Below are positions 1 to 12,900 of a stretch of DNA of 64,000 bases, one piece after another. The position numbers and the translations under genes were made by a program. Numbering within the stretch: position 1 is the stretch's first letter; each line of letters begins with the position of its first letter. The notes below the pieces were generated by a model that saw only the letters and a program-made list of their open reading frames with translations, made no database searches and was not told where the DNA came from. Source of the stretch: Dimorphilus gyrociliatus (Eukaryota; Annelida; Polychaeta; Dinophilidae); NCBI GenBank assembly GCA_904063045.1, contig CAJFCJ010000025.1, forward strand, positions 1,023,955-1,087,954, written 5' to 3'.

Positions 1-1
1 T

Positions 2-3000
2 GTTGGTGTAGAAGGAGATGTTGCTAAAATGACAACACCTGCTTTCAGCATAACAATGCCAAAAGTATGCTTCTCTTACTATTATCACATGTATGGCAGC
101 ATGGTCGGAAAACTTCAAGTGTTTCTGCAGTACAATGGCTTGTTTATTACTATTATAGGCATATCTATTTACTAAGACACATTTTCTTCTATATTATAGA
201 TAGTATAAACAATATAATATACCAGCACGCGTTAAATCATGGAAACAGATGGATTCTTAATGAAATACTGATTAAAAAATCTCAAAATACATCTCTTAGA
301 ATAGTCTTTCAAAGTATTCGCGGTTTTGATAGAAGTAATCTTTTAGGTTTAGATGATATAAGGCTCTACAATGGTTTCTGCGAAACACTTAGAGGTTATC
401 ATTAATCTCAACAAAAAATTATACAACACTAAATCAATATACCATGGCTTTTTTTCACAGATAAATGTATTAATTCAAGTTTTCAATGCAAAAACGGAAA
501 ATGTATTGACAAGAGTCTGGTTTGCAACGGAGAAAGCGAATGTTTCGACGGAAGTGACGAAAGCAATTGTTCCGATTGCCTACACGACATTCAAGGCAGA
601 TTCTACACAGGAAAACTTTCAACAACCGAATCTGGAAAGAGATGCATGAGTTGGAAAGAGGCTGTTGGCGAAACGCAAACCACCATCTCAGTAGAGACGG
701 GAGAGACGAGTTTGACAGAAATGACAAACTATTGCAGAAACGTTAACGGAAAGAAATCTCCGTGGTGTTACGTATCAAAAGAAAGATGGGAATTCTGCAG
801 CATTTCCAATTGCGGTACAAAGATTAATATTCCAATTCAAAAAATATCTCTTTCGCTTGAAACGAAAGAAACAATAAACTGTAAATATTTGCAGAATGCC
901 GAGAAAATCAATACAGATGCAACAATTCGGCTTGTATTTCTTCAAAACAAAGATGCAATGGAATATCGGAATGTCCTCATAAAGACGACGAAGAATCGTG
1001 CAGTAAGAATTCACAAGAACGTTCTTTCTAAGTTTAAAATCATAATTCCACTTAGATTCAACGATATCATGCGACTTTGACGATCCTTTTATGTGTGGAT
1101 ATTCAATAATACCATCCGATAATGGTTATAGATGGTTTAGATTTAATTTTAAAACGCCATCGGTAAACACGGGACCACACGCCGATCACACAACAATCCA
1201 TAAAACAGAAAGAGGTTAACAACTAATCATATTTAAAGCTGTATCACTACATAAGAATTCTCTTTTCAAGGTTTTTACATGTACGTCGAATCAACGCAGG
1301 AAGGAACATTTTTGAAAGGAGGGGATGAAACATATCTACTAAGTCCTCTCTCTCATATTTACGGAAATTTTTGTCTCAAATTCTTTCATCATTTAAAAGG
1401 CAGAGATATAAATATATTGAGAGTATACAGAAAGATTGGAGACATATATTCTCCATTAGGAAAACTAGAAGGTCAATCACAGAAATATATTTGGAAATCA
1501 TCGGAATATACAGTCAATAAAATCACTCATCAGATAGTATTTCATTATATTAGAGGAGTTGATTTCAGAAATGACCCTGGTATTGATGATGTTCTCCTAT
1601 ATCCTGGAAATTGTAAAAGTAACCAACATTAACATTCATAACATTCTCTTTATTTCATACTGATTTTAATGCCAAAACATTCCGTTCAGCTCATCGAACT
1701 TGTTCACATTTTGAATTTACTTGTTCCAATGGCCACTGCATCAACAACACTTACACTTGCGATGGATACGACAACTGTGGCGACTTTTCAGATGAACTAG
1801 TCTGCGGTATAACACCTCCTTCATTCCTATTATTCATTTAATCTATTCCATTTCTTTCCTCTCCTCTTCCTATAGAAACGGAATGCAAGAGATCTTTGCA
1901 AGAACAATGGTATATAGGGACGAGAAATGTTTCGCAAACTGGCAAAAAGTGTCTCTACTGGAGGAACATGTCAAACTCTTTCAAGATTCCCTATCGTTTC
2001 CCGGATGAAAGTCTGCAAAGTGCGGAGAATTATTGCAGAAATCCAACGAATAGAACGTTTGGTCCTTGGTGTTACGTTGATAAAGAGAGTGAAATGTGGG
2101 AATACTGCAATATCCCTAAATGTTCAGGTTTGTAGAATCAATAAGTTGAATAATAAAGAAAGTAAAAGAAAGTTGCAATCAGTTTTCCAAAGTTGTCAGT
2201 CGAACGAATTTCAATGCGCGAATGGAATGTGCATTGATAAAAAACACTTGTGCGACGGAGTAAACGACTGCAACGATAGATCGGATGAAATGGAGATTTG
2301 TGGATCGGCGTACAACATCTCGTGTGATTTCAGTGATCGTTATATGTGTGGCTACACAGACGATAGTCCTAATTGGAACTACAGATTTCAAAGGAAAGGT
2401 TCTTTTGATGGTTCAGTGCAATCAGTAATTCGGCTTTTAACTACAAAATGGGATGAGTGTTTTCATGAGGATACGGCTGGAATTGATTATGAAGGAAATG
2501 TTCAGATTCGAAGTGATGGAATCACTTGTCAGAAATGGAATGTGCAATTTCCTACTGCGCACGCTTTTTATATGAATGAGTTTTTCCCTGAAAAAAGTGT
2601 AGCCAAAGCTGAAAATTATTGCAGGTAATAAATTGTTTTCTCATGCAATGAAAGTGTAAAAATGTCTTTTCTTCTCAGAAATCCAGCTGTCTATGTTCCT
2701 GGAAAGAAGTATTCTCTTGCTCCACATTGCTTGTCGTCCGATCCAGAGATTTCCTATTATAGATATTGCTCTATTCCATTATGCAAAAGTAGTTTAAATG
2801 TTTTCACAGAATTTCTGATCTGTTTACAAAATTCATGCAATTAGATACATTTATAAAGACAAAACCATCGACTGAACAAGGCCAAATAGCCAAATTCAAC
2901 AGTCCTAAAAGTCAAGGCTTTGGAGACTCATGTATCCAATTCGCTTACATGTTGATTGGAGATGACGCCGGATCTCTAAAATTAATGTGCAGCTAATTTT

Positions 3001-6000
3001 TGTATCCTTATCTTCCCTATTTTTTTCAGAGTTAAATCTGTTTTTTGAATTGTTAAACAGGTTGAATACTAACAGCACCACTCGTTTGTTGTGGTTTACG
3101 GAGGGTAAGAAGGCGTCAACTTGGATTGAGGCGTCTGTTGATTTCACATCGAATGACGAATTCTATTTGACTTTCCAAAGCGAATCTGGATTGAAAAGTC
3201 CAGGCGTCGCGTTGAAATACGTGAACATCAGACGAGGTTTCTGCCATATTCAAAGTAATCATCATTGAATGATTTTGCCAAAGAGCACAATTAATTCTAT
3301 AATGAAAATATTGTTTGCAGACGATTGCGTAGGAAAATTTTCATGCAAAGCTGATTCGAAATGTATAGAATCATCAAAAGTTTGCGACCATCTTGTTGAT
3401 TGTATTGACGAATCTGATGAAGTTTCGTGTAGTAAGTTTCCGTCCACTTTATCTTCAAGCTTGAGAATTTGACTTTTTATTTGCGAATTTTCTATTCAGA
3501 ATGTTTGGATGACGAATACAAATGTAGGAATGGAAAATGTGTCAGTCGTAATAAATTACTCGATGGCATAAATGATTGTTATGATAACTCGGATGAAGAT
3601 CATTCAAACCTCGATAGTCTAATTAGGGAAAAGAAAAATTGGAAGAATATAAAAATGTTTGAAAAGAACAGCAATTTTCTAATTAATCGAACCATGTTTG
3701 CGGAAAAGGATTGGGAACCAAAGATAAATGGAGCTCACTTTGTCAGATTTCTCACTGAAATGAGTCATCAAAGATCTGACTTAATATCAGAGTTTGTTAT
3801 AATTTTTTCTATTGTTTGTCCTTTTCATTAGAGTTGCGTTTTGTTTTTGCAGTTGCGATTGGAGAGGAAGCCCGTGCAAGTACCAAAATGTTAAAATATT
3901 AGATAGATTTACGGATCATGGTCAATGCTTTTCGTTCAGTCGGAAAGGAGATAATGATACTCTTCTCGTTACAGAATCAGGTTGACTTTGGTCCCTTCAA
4001 AATTTTCTTTCAAGATCTTTTTTGGTCGATTGTTTTAGAATTAAATTTTAACTGAGTTGTGTTTCAGGTGCTCAAGCCGGACTGAGATTAACTTTGAATA
4101 TCGAATCGTACGAATACATGATTGGTCCTCACACCAATAAAGGAATTAAAGTATTGTCGTCCAAATCTTCTGTTATTCTTCCGATGTATCTACGTTTCCT
4201 GTTTCTTTTCAGGTTTACTTGCACGATGCAAATGAAACACCGAGAATAAATCATTTAGGATTCTCGTTAGCTCCTGGCTTTCACCATTCTATTGCCATAA
4301 AGAATACGAAGGTTTCACATAGTTTTATCTGTCTAATGCCACGTATGATAACGTTGCTTGTTTGTTTCGCTACAGGTTTATAATCTGGAAAAGCCATGGG
4401 GAAATTGTGGTCGAAGTGAATTAACACATTTTGCAGACTACACTGCGAATAAATGTAATCTGGACTGTACGATTAAGGATATCTATAACAAATGTGGATG
4501 TCTGGCTCCGTATATGAATACTAAATTAAGTGAGTTGTTTTTGCTGTATTTTATTAATTAATTTAGCTATTTGTGAATGATATTTCTGATAAAAAGATAG
4601 GACTTATTGTGGATTCTATGATTATTTTAATTGCATTATTAAGGAAGGTAATAAATTTTTACAATTTTTTATCTTTACTAATTTTAATATGTTAACGTGT
4701 TTTGCTTAGAGGAAAATAGTCAAATTTCATTAAATAATTCCTGTAAATGTCAACAAGCTTGCTTCCAGAACGTTTACGAAGTTTGTTATTATTTCATAAT
4801 TCGTCCTAGTTTGAGAATAAGCATTTTTATTGTTGAACTCTTTTAGCCGGTTATATCATCATCGGCTCTTTCGGATCTCAGTGTCGAGAGAATCTTACAA
4901 TTTGAAAATGAATCTTTACAGATAGAGTATGAGAATGCCGTGGATGTTAAAGCTAGATCAAGAATTACGGATTATTCAAATGAAATTACCATATTTTTTA
5001 CGTTATACAACACTTTAGATAGCGTTCAAGAATTTTTTTTCAATAATATTGCTATAAGTGGAATTGGCGGAATATCTAACAAGATTGAAAGTGCAACAAT
5101 TTTCTATATGAACAAAACAAACGAAGATTTAGGAATAATGAAAAATTATCTTCGTACATCTATCCAGAATTTTGAAGACAAACTTTTGAAAAAACACCAA
5201 AAGTTTGAAGCCAGCTTCAAGAATGTGGAAGATAAAATTGCGTTTTTCCGACACACCGAATATTCTCAACTATTCAATAAAACCATTTTAGAAAATGTAA
5301 TGGAAAATTTAATACAGAATTTGAGTTCTTTGATTTCCAATGAAAGCTTTAACGCTATTAAGTTAAATGTTCGCATCTTATCAAATTGTTTGAGAGAAAC
5401 TGAAAATATACAAATGCATTTAGTGAATTTAGCAACAAAGTTATCGGATATGCAGCTATACAGTTCTACATTTCAAAATTTATCAATTTCAGTAAGAAAG
5501 TATTTAGGATGCTTTCAAAATATTCAAAAAACCATCATAGCTGCTAAAAGATCCATCGAAATGTTTGACGAAGAATTCGAGACATTTTCTAGTGAGAGAC
5601 AAGATATGTTCAGCTTTCTACAGAATTCCAACTACGATCTTGTTATTAATAAAGAGAAAGCGATGTTTGCAGAAATTATTCGTTTATATCTTTCCGGTCA
5701 AAGCATCATTAAACTCTCTCGAAAATATCCAACAGATTTATTTGAAAAATCAAAGTTAAACGTGAATTTCTTAATTTCTCTCTTCAGAACAAAATTCACT
5801 GAAGTATATAAAATGTCAATAATACGTTTAAACAATGAAATTGTTAAACGATACTCTAAAACTATAGAAATCGCTAAGACCCTGAAAGATATTTTAGGAG
5901 AAGATAAGATTAGAGAAATAATAAATTCCTTTTCAATTTGGAAGAGATATTCATTATCTCTATTAAATAAAAAGGTCACTTTTACCAGGACCAGAGATAA

Positions 6001-6588
6001 CACTCCTATTCAAACCGAAGATTTTAAAGTTATTGGTGAGGTGATAAAAGATAATGTAGGCCTATATTTAACGCCTATTACGAATAGTCTGAACCATTTT
6101 CAAGAGTTGGTAGACGGCTATATAGTGAGGTTGAAAATGTCGTTGGACGACGTTCTGGACATGTTTCACAGATATAAAAAAAAGGCCGAGTTGGGTTCGG
6201 ATTTCGTTAAGGAAAATTTCCTCATCGTCGACGTTTTCTTTGGCGAATTAAGCTATTCGAAAATCACGCAGAGAAGGGCATTTAACATCGAAGAACTCTT
6301 AGGTAATCTCTCTTTATATTATCACTTATACTGATAACTCTCTCTTCATTTCACTTCCATGTTTCAGGCAACGTTGGAGGTTTTATGGGTCTTTTATTAG
6401 GAGCCAGCGTTTTAACCGTCTTTGAGCTATTGGATTTGTTAATATATAACATTTTGCTAAAACTTTCCAATGGTAGTCATACAGTAAAGAGTGATGGTGT
6501 TGTTTTGGAAAATGAACTAGTTAAAAATAATCTAGTTCAAATGAAGGAATTGGAAAATTTCACAACAAGCTCTATAAAGTATGCATAA
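2..6588 (+). CDS. Giant DEG/ENaC channel, copy A (5' partial)
   Basis: C-terminal ~1,765 residues of a sodium-channel subunit of the amiloride-sensitive (ASC) family; the start lies left of the window. Exons I place: 2-137, 200-394, 461-997, 1056-1214, 1271-1618, 1690-1806, 1876-2127, 2183-2624, 2679-2788, 2845-2986, 3061-3254, 3321-3431, 3500-3791, 3853-3980, 4068-4150, 4213-4311, 4376-4529, 4597-4647, 4710-4780, 4847-6302, 6368-6588; phases are consistent. Modules in order: MAM end, LDLa, kringle, MAM, LDLa, kringle, LDLa, MAM interrupted by a kringle, two LDLa, ASC finger/palm ([46 protein letters not shown]), long helical insert, then [16 protein letters not shown] (GAS filter and TM2). 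Exon ends are hand-called; the junction at 997/1056 is the least certain. It is nearly identical to copy B over 501-4380 and 5846-6455. The cytoplasmic tail after TM2 is unique to this copy. Confidence 0.85.
461..997 (+). other. LDLa plus kringle exon, copy A
   Basis: One exon encodes an LDLa module ([19 protein letters not shown], then [15 protein letters not shown]) followed directly by a kringle ([47 protein letters not shown]). The acidic DGSDE calcium-binding residues and the kringle cysteines are all present. About 60 residues of linker follow. The same exon exists in copy B (13674-14210) and copy C (about 25174-25710). Confidence 0.85.
3853..4780 (+). other. ASC finger/palm core, copy A
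   Basis: Six short exons carry the hallmarks of the DEG/ENaC extracellular core: CDWRGSPC and DHGQCFSF (finger), [17 protein letters not shown] (palm), VYLHDANE and [18 protein letters not shown], a [21 protein letters not shown] cysteine block, then [13 protein letters not shown]. Order and spacing follow the family pattern, so this is the channel body resuming after the module insertion. Confidence 0.9.
4847..6302 (+). other. Helical knuckle insert and last palm strand, copy A
   Basis: A single 1,456-bp exon opens with [17 protein letters not shown], which corresponds to the short PS/A helix segment before the knuckle in ASICs. It closes with [18 protein letters not shown], the last palm strand. 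Between them lie about 400 residues rich in E, K, L, I, N and F, with heptad-like stretches and no family I recognise. Ordinary family members have roughly 20-40 residues here. The first ~1 kb is strongly diverged from copy B, while 5846-6302 is nearly identical. Confidence 0.75.
6368..6588 (+). other. Pore and TM2 exon, copy A
   Basis: The exon encodes [20 protein letters not shown], with the G-A-S selectivity filter, then the TM2 continuation and a cytoplasmic tail of about 45 residues that is not shared with B or C. An AATAAA overlaps the stop codon, another lies at 6615-6620 and a third at 6961-6966. Confidence 0.9.
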
Positions 6589-6960
6589 TAAAAGATAATA
6601 GCCTCCGTGACCTAAATAAATGTATTTAGACAAGAATTGTTATATAGAATATGACAAGATGTTTATACATATACCATTACTTCAAATGATTGAAGATCAA
6701 TCGACTGGCGTTAGGTTCAAACAAATGTACATTTCGTATTTTATCAATTATCACTTTTATTGGAATATCGAATCATTCTTATTTTTTGTCGTATTTAAAT
6801 GTTTACTTTTACTAGTGTTTCTCTTTAAAAAGAAGAGAGCCATTCTTCCATTTAAGTGATAAAACTTCTTAAAACGTTGGAAAACATATCTCTATTTAAA
6901 CTGAAAAGCTAATTATAATCTTTTATGTCCATAGACAATATACGTTCCTTATTTTCTTTC

Positions 6961-6966
6961 AATAAA
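6961..6966 (+). promoter_or_regulatory. Candidate poly(A) signal, copy A
   Basis: AATAAA about 370 bp after the stop codon of copy A. Two nearer AATAAA motifs (6587-6592 and 6615-6620) are alternatives; the true cleavage site cannot be told from sequence alone. Confidence 0.35.
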
Positions 6967-7067
6967 GTAGATTCTTACATAACTGTTTAGCTAATATTTT
7001 ATTACTGTATTTAACATACGACACGATTATAGATTGTGGGAAGAGGGTTTTGTATAGTTAAATGGTT

Positions 7068-7071
<4 letters not shown>

Positions 7072-7125
<54 letters not shown>

Positions 7126-7134
7126 AAGAGGGAG
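7072..7134. repeat. (AT)n(AG)n compound microsatellite
   Basis: About 17 AT units run directly into about 10 AG units, in the 3' flank of copy A. The same AT-then-AG arrangement recurs at 8440-8500 and, inverted, at 40,010-40,091. Confidence 0.95.
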
Positions 7135-8432
7135 AGTACAGGAAATATTTAATACAATACGTATTTAAATAAGCAACTCGTCATAAAGAAATATTGAGAT
7201 AATGTTGGAAAACTTGAACTGAGGAGACTTTTTCTTAATTAAAAAATGATGTTACTTAATTAATAAGGGCTAGAGAAAGAAATATTGAGGAGAAAAGCAA
7301 ACATTGTTTATTTATAGGCTGGTTTTTATCTATCCCTAAACAGAAGAAAGTACTCATATAAACTGAAGTTTCATTAGAAATAGTCCCAATAGAGAGTTTG
7401 TTTTTGTCTTTCTTTATGTTGAAAACTAGTCTGTTAGGTGTTTCAGAAATTGATATATGAAATATGAGCAATTTTATGAATCTGTAAATAAATTATTATC
7501 GTATTTAATTAGCATAACGAGCCTGCCTCGAACAAAACATAAAGCACCATAACACAGTAATTTAGTGAAAGGAAACTGAAAGAGATCGTAGAATAATGAG
7601 AAGAGAAGGGGGCAAAAATGAGAGACAGAGAATGATAATTATATACTCGAATGACTTTTGATAGTGACTGTAATAATGACGATGAAGACTAGATGATTTA
7701 CAGATGGATGACATAAAGCCGCAAAGTGGCATATATAGCAATACATATATGTATGTACATATTTATACAATTGTAAAATCGGTTTATGTATTATTTATAA
7801 CTTGTACAGAGAGAAAAGAGCTATAACAAAGTCTTATTCGCTCATTATTTCAATAATTTAATTATAAGATAAAAGCTAACTGATATGATAGACATAATAT
7901 ATATTTCTATACATCGCTCTCTAAGGTTTTATCAAAGTTTTTGTATGTTTGTTCCAGCTGCGAAAAGACTATTTAATACTGTAGTCAGTCTGTTTTAGAT
8001 GTTCTGAACATGTGGCAGATAGTCTCTATTCTATTCAAAAGCAGAAAATATGGTCAATTTATTTCCACTGTGCAAATTCAAGTTTATTTCGTTCATGTCT
8101 TTCACCTTTTTATCGAGTAGTAAACAGATAGAGTGCGTAACAATAACTTTTCTGAAAAATTCTCCACTGTTCCTCCCCCTCCACCCCCTCCCCACCCCCT
8201 CTCTCTCTCAAATGCCAAAAGTTTTGGCTAAATAAGAGTTTCACACATTACTAAAAGTTCGTAAAAGTTAGAGGAGAGACCTTGTGTGCAAGAAGAAGAA
8301 GAAGAATTAGAAGAAGAAAAAAACATTACTAGTTCTTGAAGATAATATATGAATAAATTATTGATTTTATTTACCGTTATTATTAAACGCTTGGGCAATA
8401 AATGGAAGCGCAATATAACTGTTTATATGAAT

Positions 8433-8439
<7 letters not shown>

Positions 8440-8500
<61 letters not shown>
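8440..8500. repeat. (AT)n then (AG)n compound microsatellite
   Basis: An AT tract, a short AAATAC linker and an AG tract, about 450 bp upstream of the start codon of channel copy B. Open frames crossing it are artefacts of the repeat. Confidence 0.95.
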
Positions 8501-8501
<1 letters not shown>

Positions 8502-8956
8502 AACTTTTGCTCTTATTCACTGCAAATGAAATATTCGACCAAGTACAAACGGATTCTGAGCAAACTCATCTAACAAAGGTAATAAGAATTTATCTAGAAT
8601 TGCATAAAACTTTTTAAACTATTATCTATTAATTAACTAGTAGATATAAAATAAAGTATAGCGACATTATTAAATTTGTGAATAATTAACGCAATGCACT
8701 CAAAACGTTTTAACCCAACATATAAAATAATGATAGCCAGTAAATCAATAACATAGGTTTCTCCAAAGTTGAAAGTAGTCAGTGGAACTTTATCATTTTA
8801 AGTAATTTATCTTCAACATTTTAATTATACTACAAAATAACATTCAAACCGAGTCTACTTATGTAATTTTAATATATGCTATATTTATAAAAACAGAACA
8901 AGACTGGCAGTATTTCAGATGCATGTTTACCGTCAATCAAGTAAGGCTTAATCAGC

Positions 8957-9991
8957 ATGACTGAAGAGAATTTTACGTGGAAGCAGCTTTTCTTTGAATT
9001 TTCTCAAGATACAACATTTCATGGAGTAAAATATATAGCAAAGCCTACTAAATTTCAACTTCGAAGGTAAAGTTTATCTATTGATTAAACTATTAAGACA
9101 AAAATAAGTTAAACATTATCGGTCGTTCTTTCTACGCCTACTCCTTTCTCTCTCTCTCTCTCTGCATCTTTGTCTCTCTGTAGACAAAGACAACTACAAG
9201 TCTGTTTTTAAACATAACTTATCTCTTTTATTGTTAGAATTATGTTTTTTATAATTAGCAATTATATCGTACAAAATTCTAGTACAAAAGTCCTCTGAAA
9301 CAATTAACGGACAATCATAGAAAATGCCCCTATTCAATTCTAACATTTTTTACGTTTCTATTCAGAATACAACAATAATAGTCAACATCTCATTTGAATG
9401 AAAATTAACGAAAAATAATAAGCAAATTATCATAATTTAATTATTCTATATAGCTACGAAATATCATGTCGTTTAACACTAATACTTTCTTCTTCATAAA
9501 TTAATTCATCATCAATTTCCACTCTTCAATTTCTTCAACAAAACATAAATTTCCACTTCCAATAAACCAAAGTACAAAGAAAAAGAGAGAGACAAGGAAA
9601 GAGATAATTTACCCTTCCACTTCAATCATCTCCTACATAAATTATAAATTTCCTTATTATTTAATTGTGACTCATAAATTTAGTATAATGTTGACACGAT
9701 ATGTATTTTAAACATCATTTGTACATTATTTTCCCGTTTTATGTTCCAGGTTGATTTGGATCCTAATTATCCTTTGTGCATCAACATTCTTCACTTACAT
9801 AGTTGTCATTCGATTTATGGATTACTTCAGTTATCCTAAAGCAGTTGATGTCGAAGTTTTGTATACTAAACAACTCGAATATCCAGTTATTACACTCTGC
9901 AATCAAAACGTCTACAGAGCATCAGCAACTGTAGAAACGGGCGTCTTCGACGCTTTTGAATCATATTTTACTAAAACTACACAAAACAAAG
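8957..9991 (+). other. HG motif and TM1 exons, copy B
   Basis: Exon 1 encodes a short cytoplasmic N terminus with [10 protein letters not shown], the conserved His-Gly gating motif of the family. After the gene's longest intron (683 bp), exon 2 encodes TM1 ([19 protein letters not shown]) and the first palm strand ([21 protein letters not shown]). The CNQN element is typical of what follows TM1 in these channels. C has the equivalent at 20568-21219. Confidence 0.92.
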
Positions 9992-12900
9992 GTACGCCTC
10001 TAGTTGTACCTATTCATATTAATAATTATTAATTATTAATCCTATCTGCCTAATTATCTTTATGATTTTTATGTAAATTTCTCTCTGTAACTTACCAATT
10101 CCAATATTTCTTCACTTAGATACAGAGTGTCAAGATGGTTTTCAAGTGCTTCTCAATAGCGTCCTAATTCACCCTAGTAGCGTCTTCATTTCGGAAATTC
10201 ACGTAAATGTAACGCCTGGTGTTTGCAAATATACTTGTCTCAATTTGGCTTCGATTTCCTGCAATTCACTTTTATACTATCGATCAAATTTGACGTGTCT
10301 CTTACTTCAATCAAGTCATAAAACCCCAAATACTCTTTTACAAAATTTCCAAGGCGTCGATTACTACTCAAGGTCAAGACGCGACAGTCAGTTTACAATT
10401 ACACCTTCTTCTTTACCTTTCCACTATTATTCCTTTAATTCTCCTTCATTAATCTATTCAATGTGACACGTTTCAGGCAAAGAGAGCTTTTGCTCTTTCG
10501 ATTTAGACTTTTGCAACTTTCATCAAGTCAAATTTGACGATATCGACTGGCAGAGAAGAAAACTTGGCAATATTCAAACTCTTTCCGGACCGGACAACGA
10601 TCATACAACCGGATCCGGATATTTTCTCTTTTTGGAGGGGGGCAAAGAGCAAATGGGACGTTTAATTTCGTCTTGGCATTCGGCGAAAACTTGGAAGACG
10701 AGCTGCGTTACTTTCTATTATTTCATGTATGGATCATCGGTTAATAAATTACAGTTTTACGTTGTTGACCCTGACAACTATAGCTATAAACTTTGGGAAA
10801 AATCCGGATGTCAAGGAAACAGATGGTCAGTTGAACGAAACGGAAACGTCAATGCAAAAGTATTGTCTAAACCATTGTGTTCTTTAACAGGCGAAAAGCG
10901 AGTGTCAGTGTAAACCTTGAATTGTTCCAAATTCGGTTCGATGGCTACACCGGAAGAGCAGATCGCCACGTTATTGCTGTCGATGACGTGTCTATCAAGC
11001 AATGCCATAGAGGTAACGATGGAATATCGATTCAAAACTGCTCTATTCTATTCATAATTATGATTTTCAGAGTCGCAAGATTGCAGAAATGATAAAACGG
11101 GAGATTTATACAGAGGAAATCAATCATTTAGTATAAATAATAGACGTTGTTTATACTGGAATGATGTTCATTCTGTCGAGTTGTTGTTCTTTGAGGACGA
11201 AACAATTCGGCAGACTAAAAACTTTTGTAGGAATCCTGGAGGTAGAAAATCCGAACCTTGGTGTTTCGTACAACGAAACCCTCTTCTTTGGGAATATTGT
11301 AATATTCCTTTATGCGGTTCGTAAGAAAATGATCATTTTTCCAGTTCGGTAATCGTCTCTTGTATTCTTTTTCGTAGAAAGCATCGATTCAACAAATAAG
11401 ACGATTTCAAAAGTCGGCGCTAAAAAGGGCGCTGACTACGGTAGGTTTTATTCATTGTTCATGATTTATCGAAGAGAAATTCAGATATTTCAAAGATAAA
11501 AAGTGTTTTTATAATAATTTTATAGAAGTATCGATCAGCTGCGCATTTGAAAATTCATTTATTTGCGGTTACACGATTGCTTCCGATTCTGAATCTTTCA
11601 TCTTTAAATTGGAAAATGGACGATATCTACAACTGCATTTTGGCCCTGGAATGGATAGTACTTACTATAGTCCTCTCAAAGGTTCCTCTTTTCCTTTTCT
11701 CTTTGTCAATCGATCATCAATTCCGTCTCTCCCTCTCTTTCTTGTCGTTTAGGGAATTATCTCTACGTTGACAGTCAACTGGCCGTTGAAAATTCCAAAT
11801 CGTGGATTACTTCTCCTCAAATTTTCCTTCGTCAATTATCGTGTTTGTCGTTCGTTTGTTCTAAGAAAGGACTAAACTCCCTCGACGTGTATCTTCTTAA
11901 AGAGGGAAATCTTCGAATTCCCCTCTACGAAGTTGACGAGTCGACTGTTGGTTGGAGTGAAAAGACTGTTGCAATTCGTTATTGGCCAAAAATTTCATTC
12001 GGGTTGACGAGCATAGTCTTTGAAGCTGTTCACAAATTTGGATACGACAACTCTTTGGCAATTGATGATGTGAAATTCAACGAAGGTTACTGTTCAATTG
12101 CAGGTAAGTCTGTTTTATTAAACTGCAATAATTTACTCTACTGATTGTCACGACGGTTGTTTCCAGAATGCGAAAGTGGGAAATATCAATGCCAAAATGG
12201 AAAATGCATTAGCAATGAGCAAATATGCGATGGAATAAACGATTGTTTCGATAATAGCGACGAAGAGATTCCGTGTTGTAAATAGATTTCTTTACTCTAT
12301 TAATGATAGGTTTCTTGAAAAGACTCTAATGAGGAAACTCTCTTTCTCGACAGCATCGTTTGATTGTAACTTTGATGGTAAAACCTTATGTGGTTATTTA
12401 TTAGAAAGCTCTGTTAGCTACTTTAAATGGAAAAAGATTCTGATAGACAATTCTACTAACTGTACGTATTTGTGTTCATATTGGTGTATTGACAGAATCT
12501 CGTACATTTTTCAAATGACTCATAAAATATTTCATTAGTTTAAGTAGTCTATAAATAATTAAAATAATTACTAATTGAATAGTCCAACAGCTCATTATAT
12601 TACTTTGTCTTGATATATTGATTCTCTTAATCAAGATTTTTTTTATAGTGTTCTTCTTGGGAACCTACAGCTACGGTCCAAGATTTATTTCTGCAGCCAA
12701 GATTCGATCTCCTATTGTTGAGACAAATGAACGAACGTGTGCCAAATTCTATAGTTTGTTTAATTCTTCTCTTCCCGCTGTGCTTAAAATTTCAGCACAT
12801 CTTGAAAGCAGAGAATCACAACTGTTAGCGACGATTTCGAATCTACCTAATCAGCAAATAATGGAGAATATAATTCCTCTACCACCGAATAAAAAATTGT

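Larger units (their letters stand above)
6589..8956. other. Intergenic spacer between channels A and B
   Basis: Holds the 3'UTR of copy A and the presumed promoter of copy B, with two compound AT/AG microsatellites and pyrimidine-rich tracts near 8170-8210. The small open frames here cross simple repeats or lack coding character; I see no further gene. Confidence 0.6.

Noticed and set aside
1927-2628. 233-residue continuous open frame (and its copies at 15140 and 26648)
   Set aside because: Its first half is the kringle exon read in the wrong frame and an intron; only the part after about 2183 is the true frame. The spliced model with an intron at 2128-2182 keeps all module cysteines.
6620-6859. 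79-residue frame with a hydrophobic segment after channel A
   Set aside because: Lies in the 3'UTR of A, has no counterpart after B or C, and looks like AT-rich chance sequence.
8349-8617. Open frames across the AT/AG repeat
   Set aside because: Composition is YIYIYI and ERERER from the microsatellite, with no domain.
10373-10374. Splice donor at 10373 for the PAN exon of copy B
   Set aside because: It gives phase 2 and breaks the following MAM frame; the GT at 10387 gives phase 1 and keeps the frame through all remaining exons.
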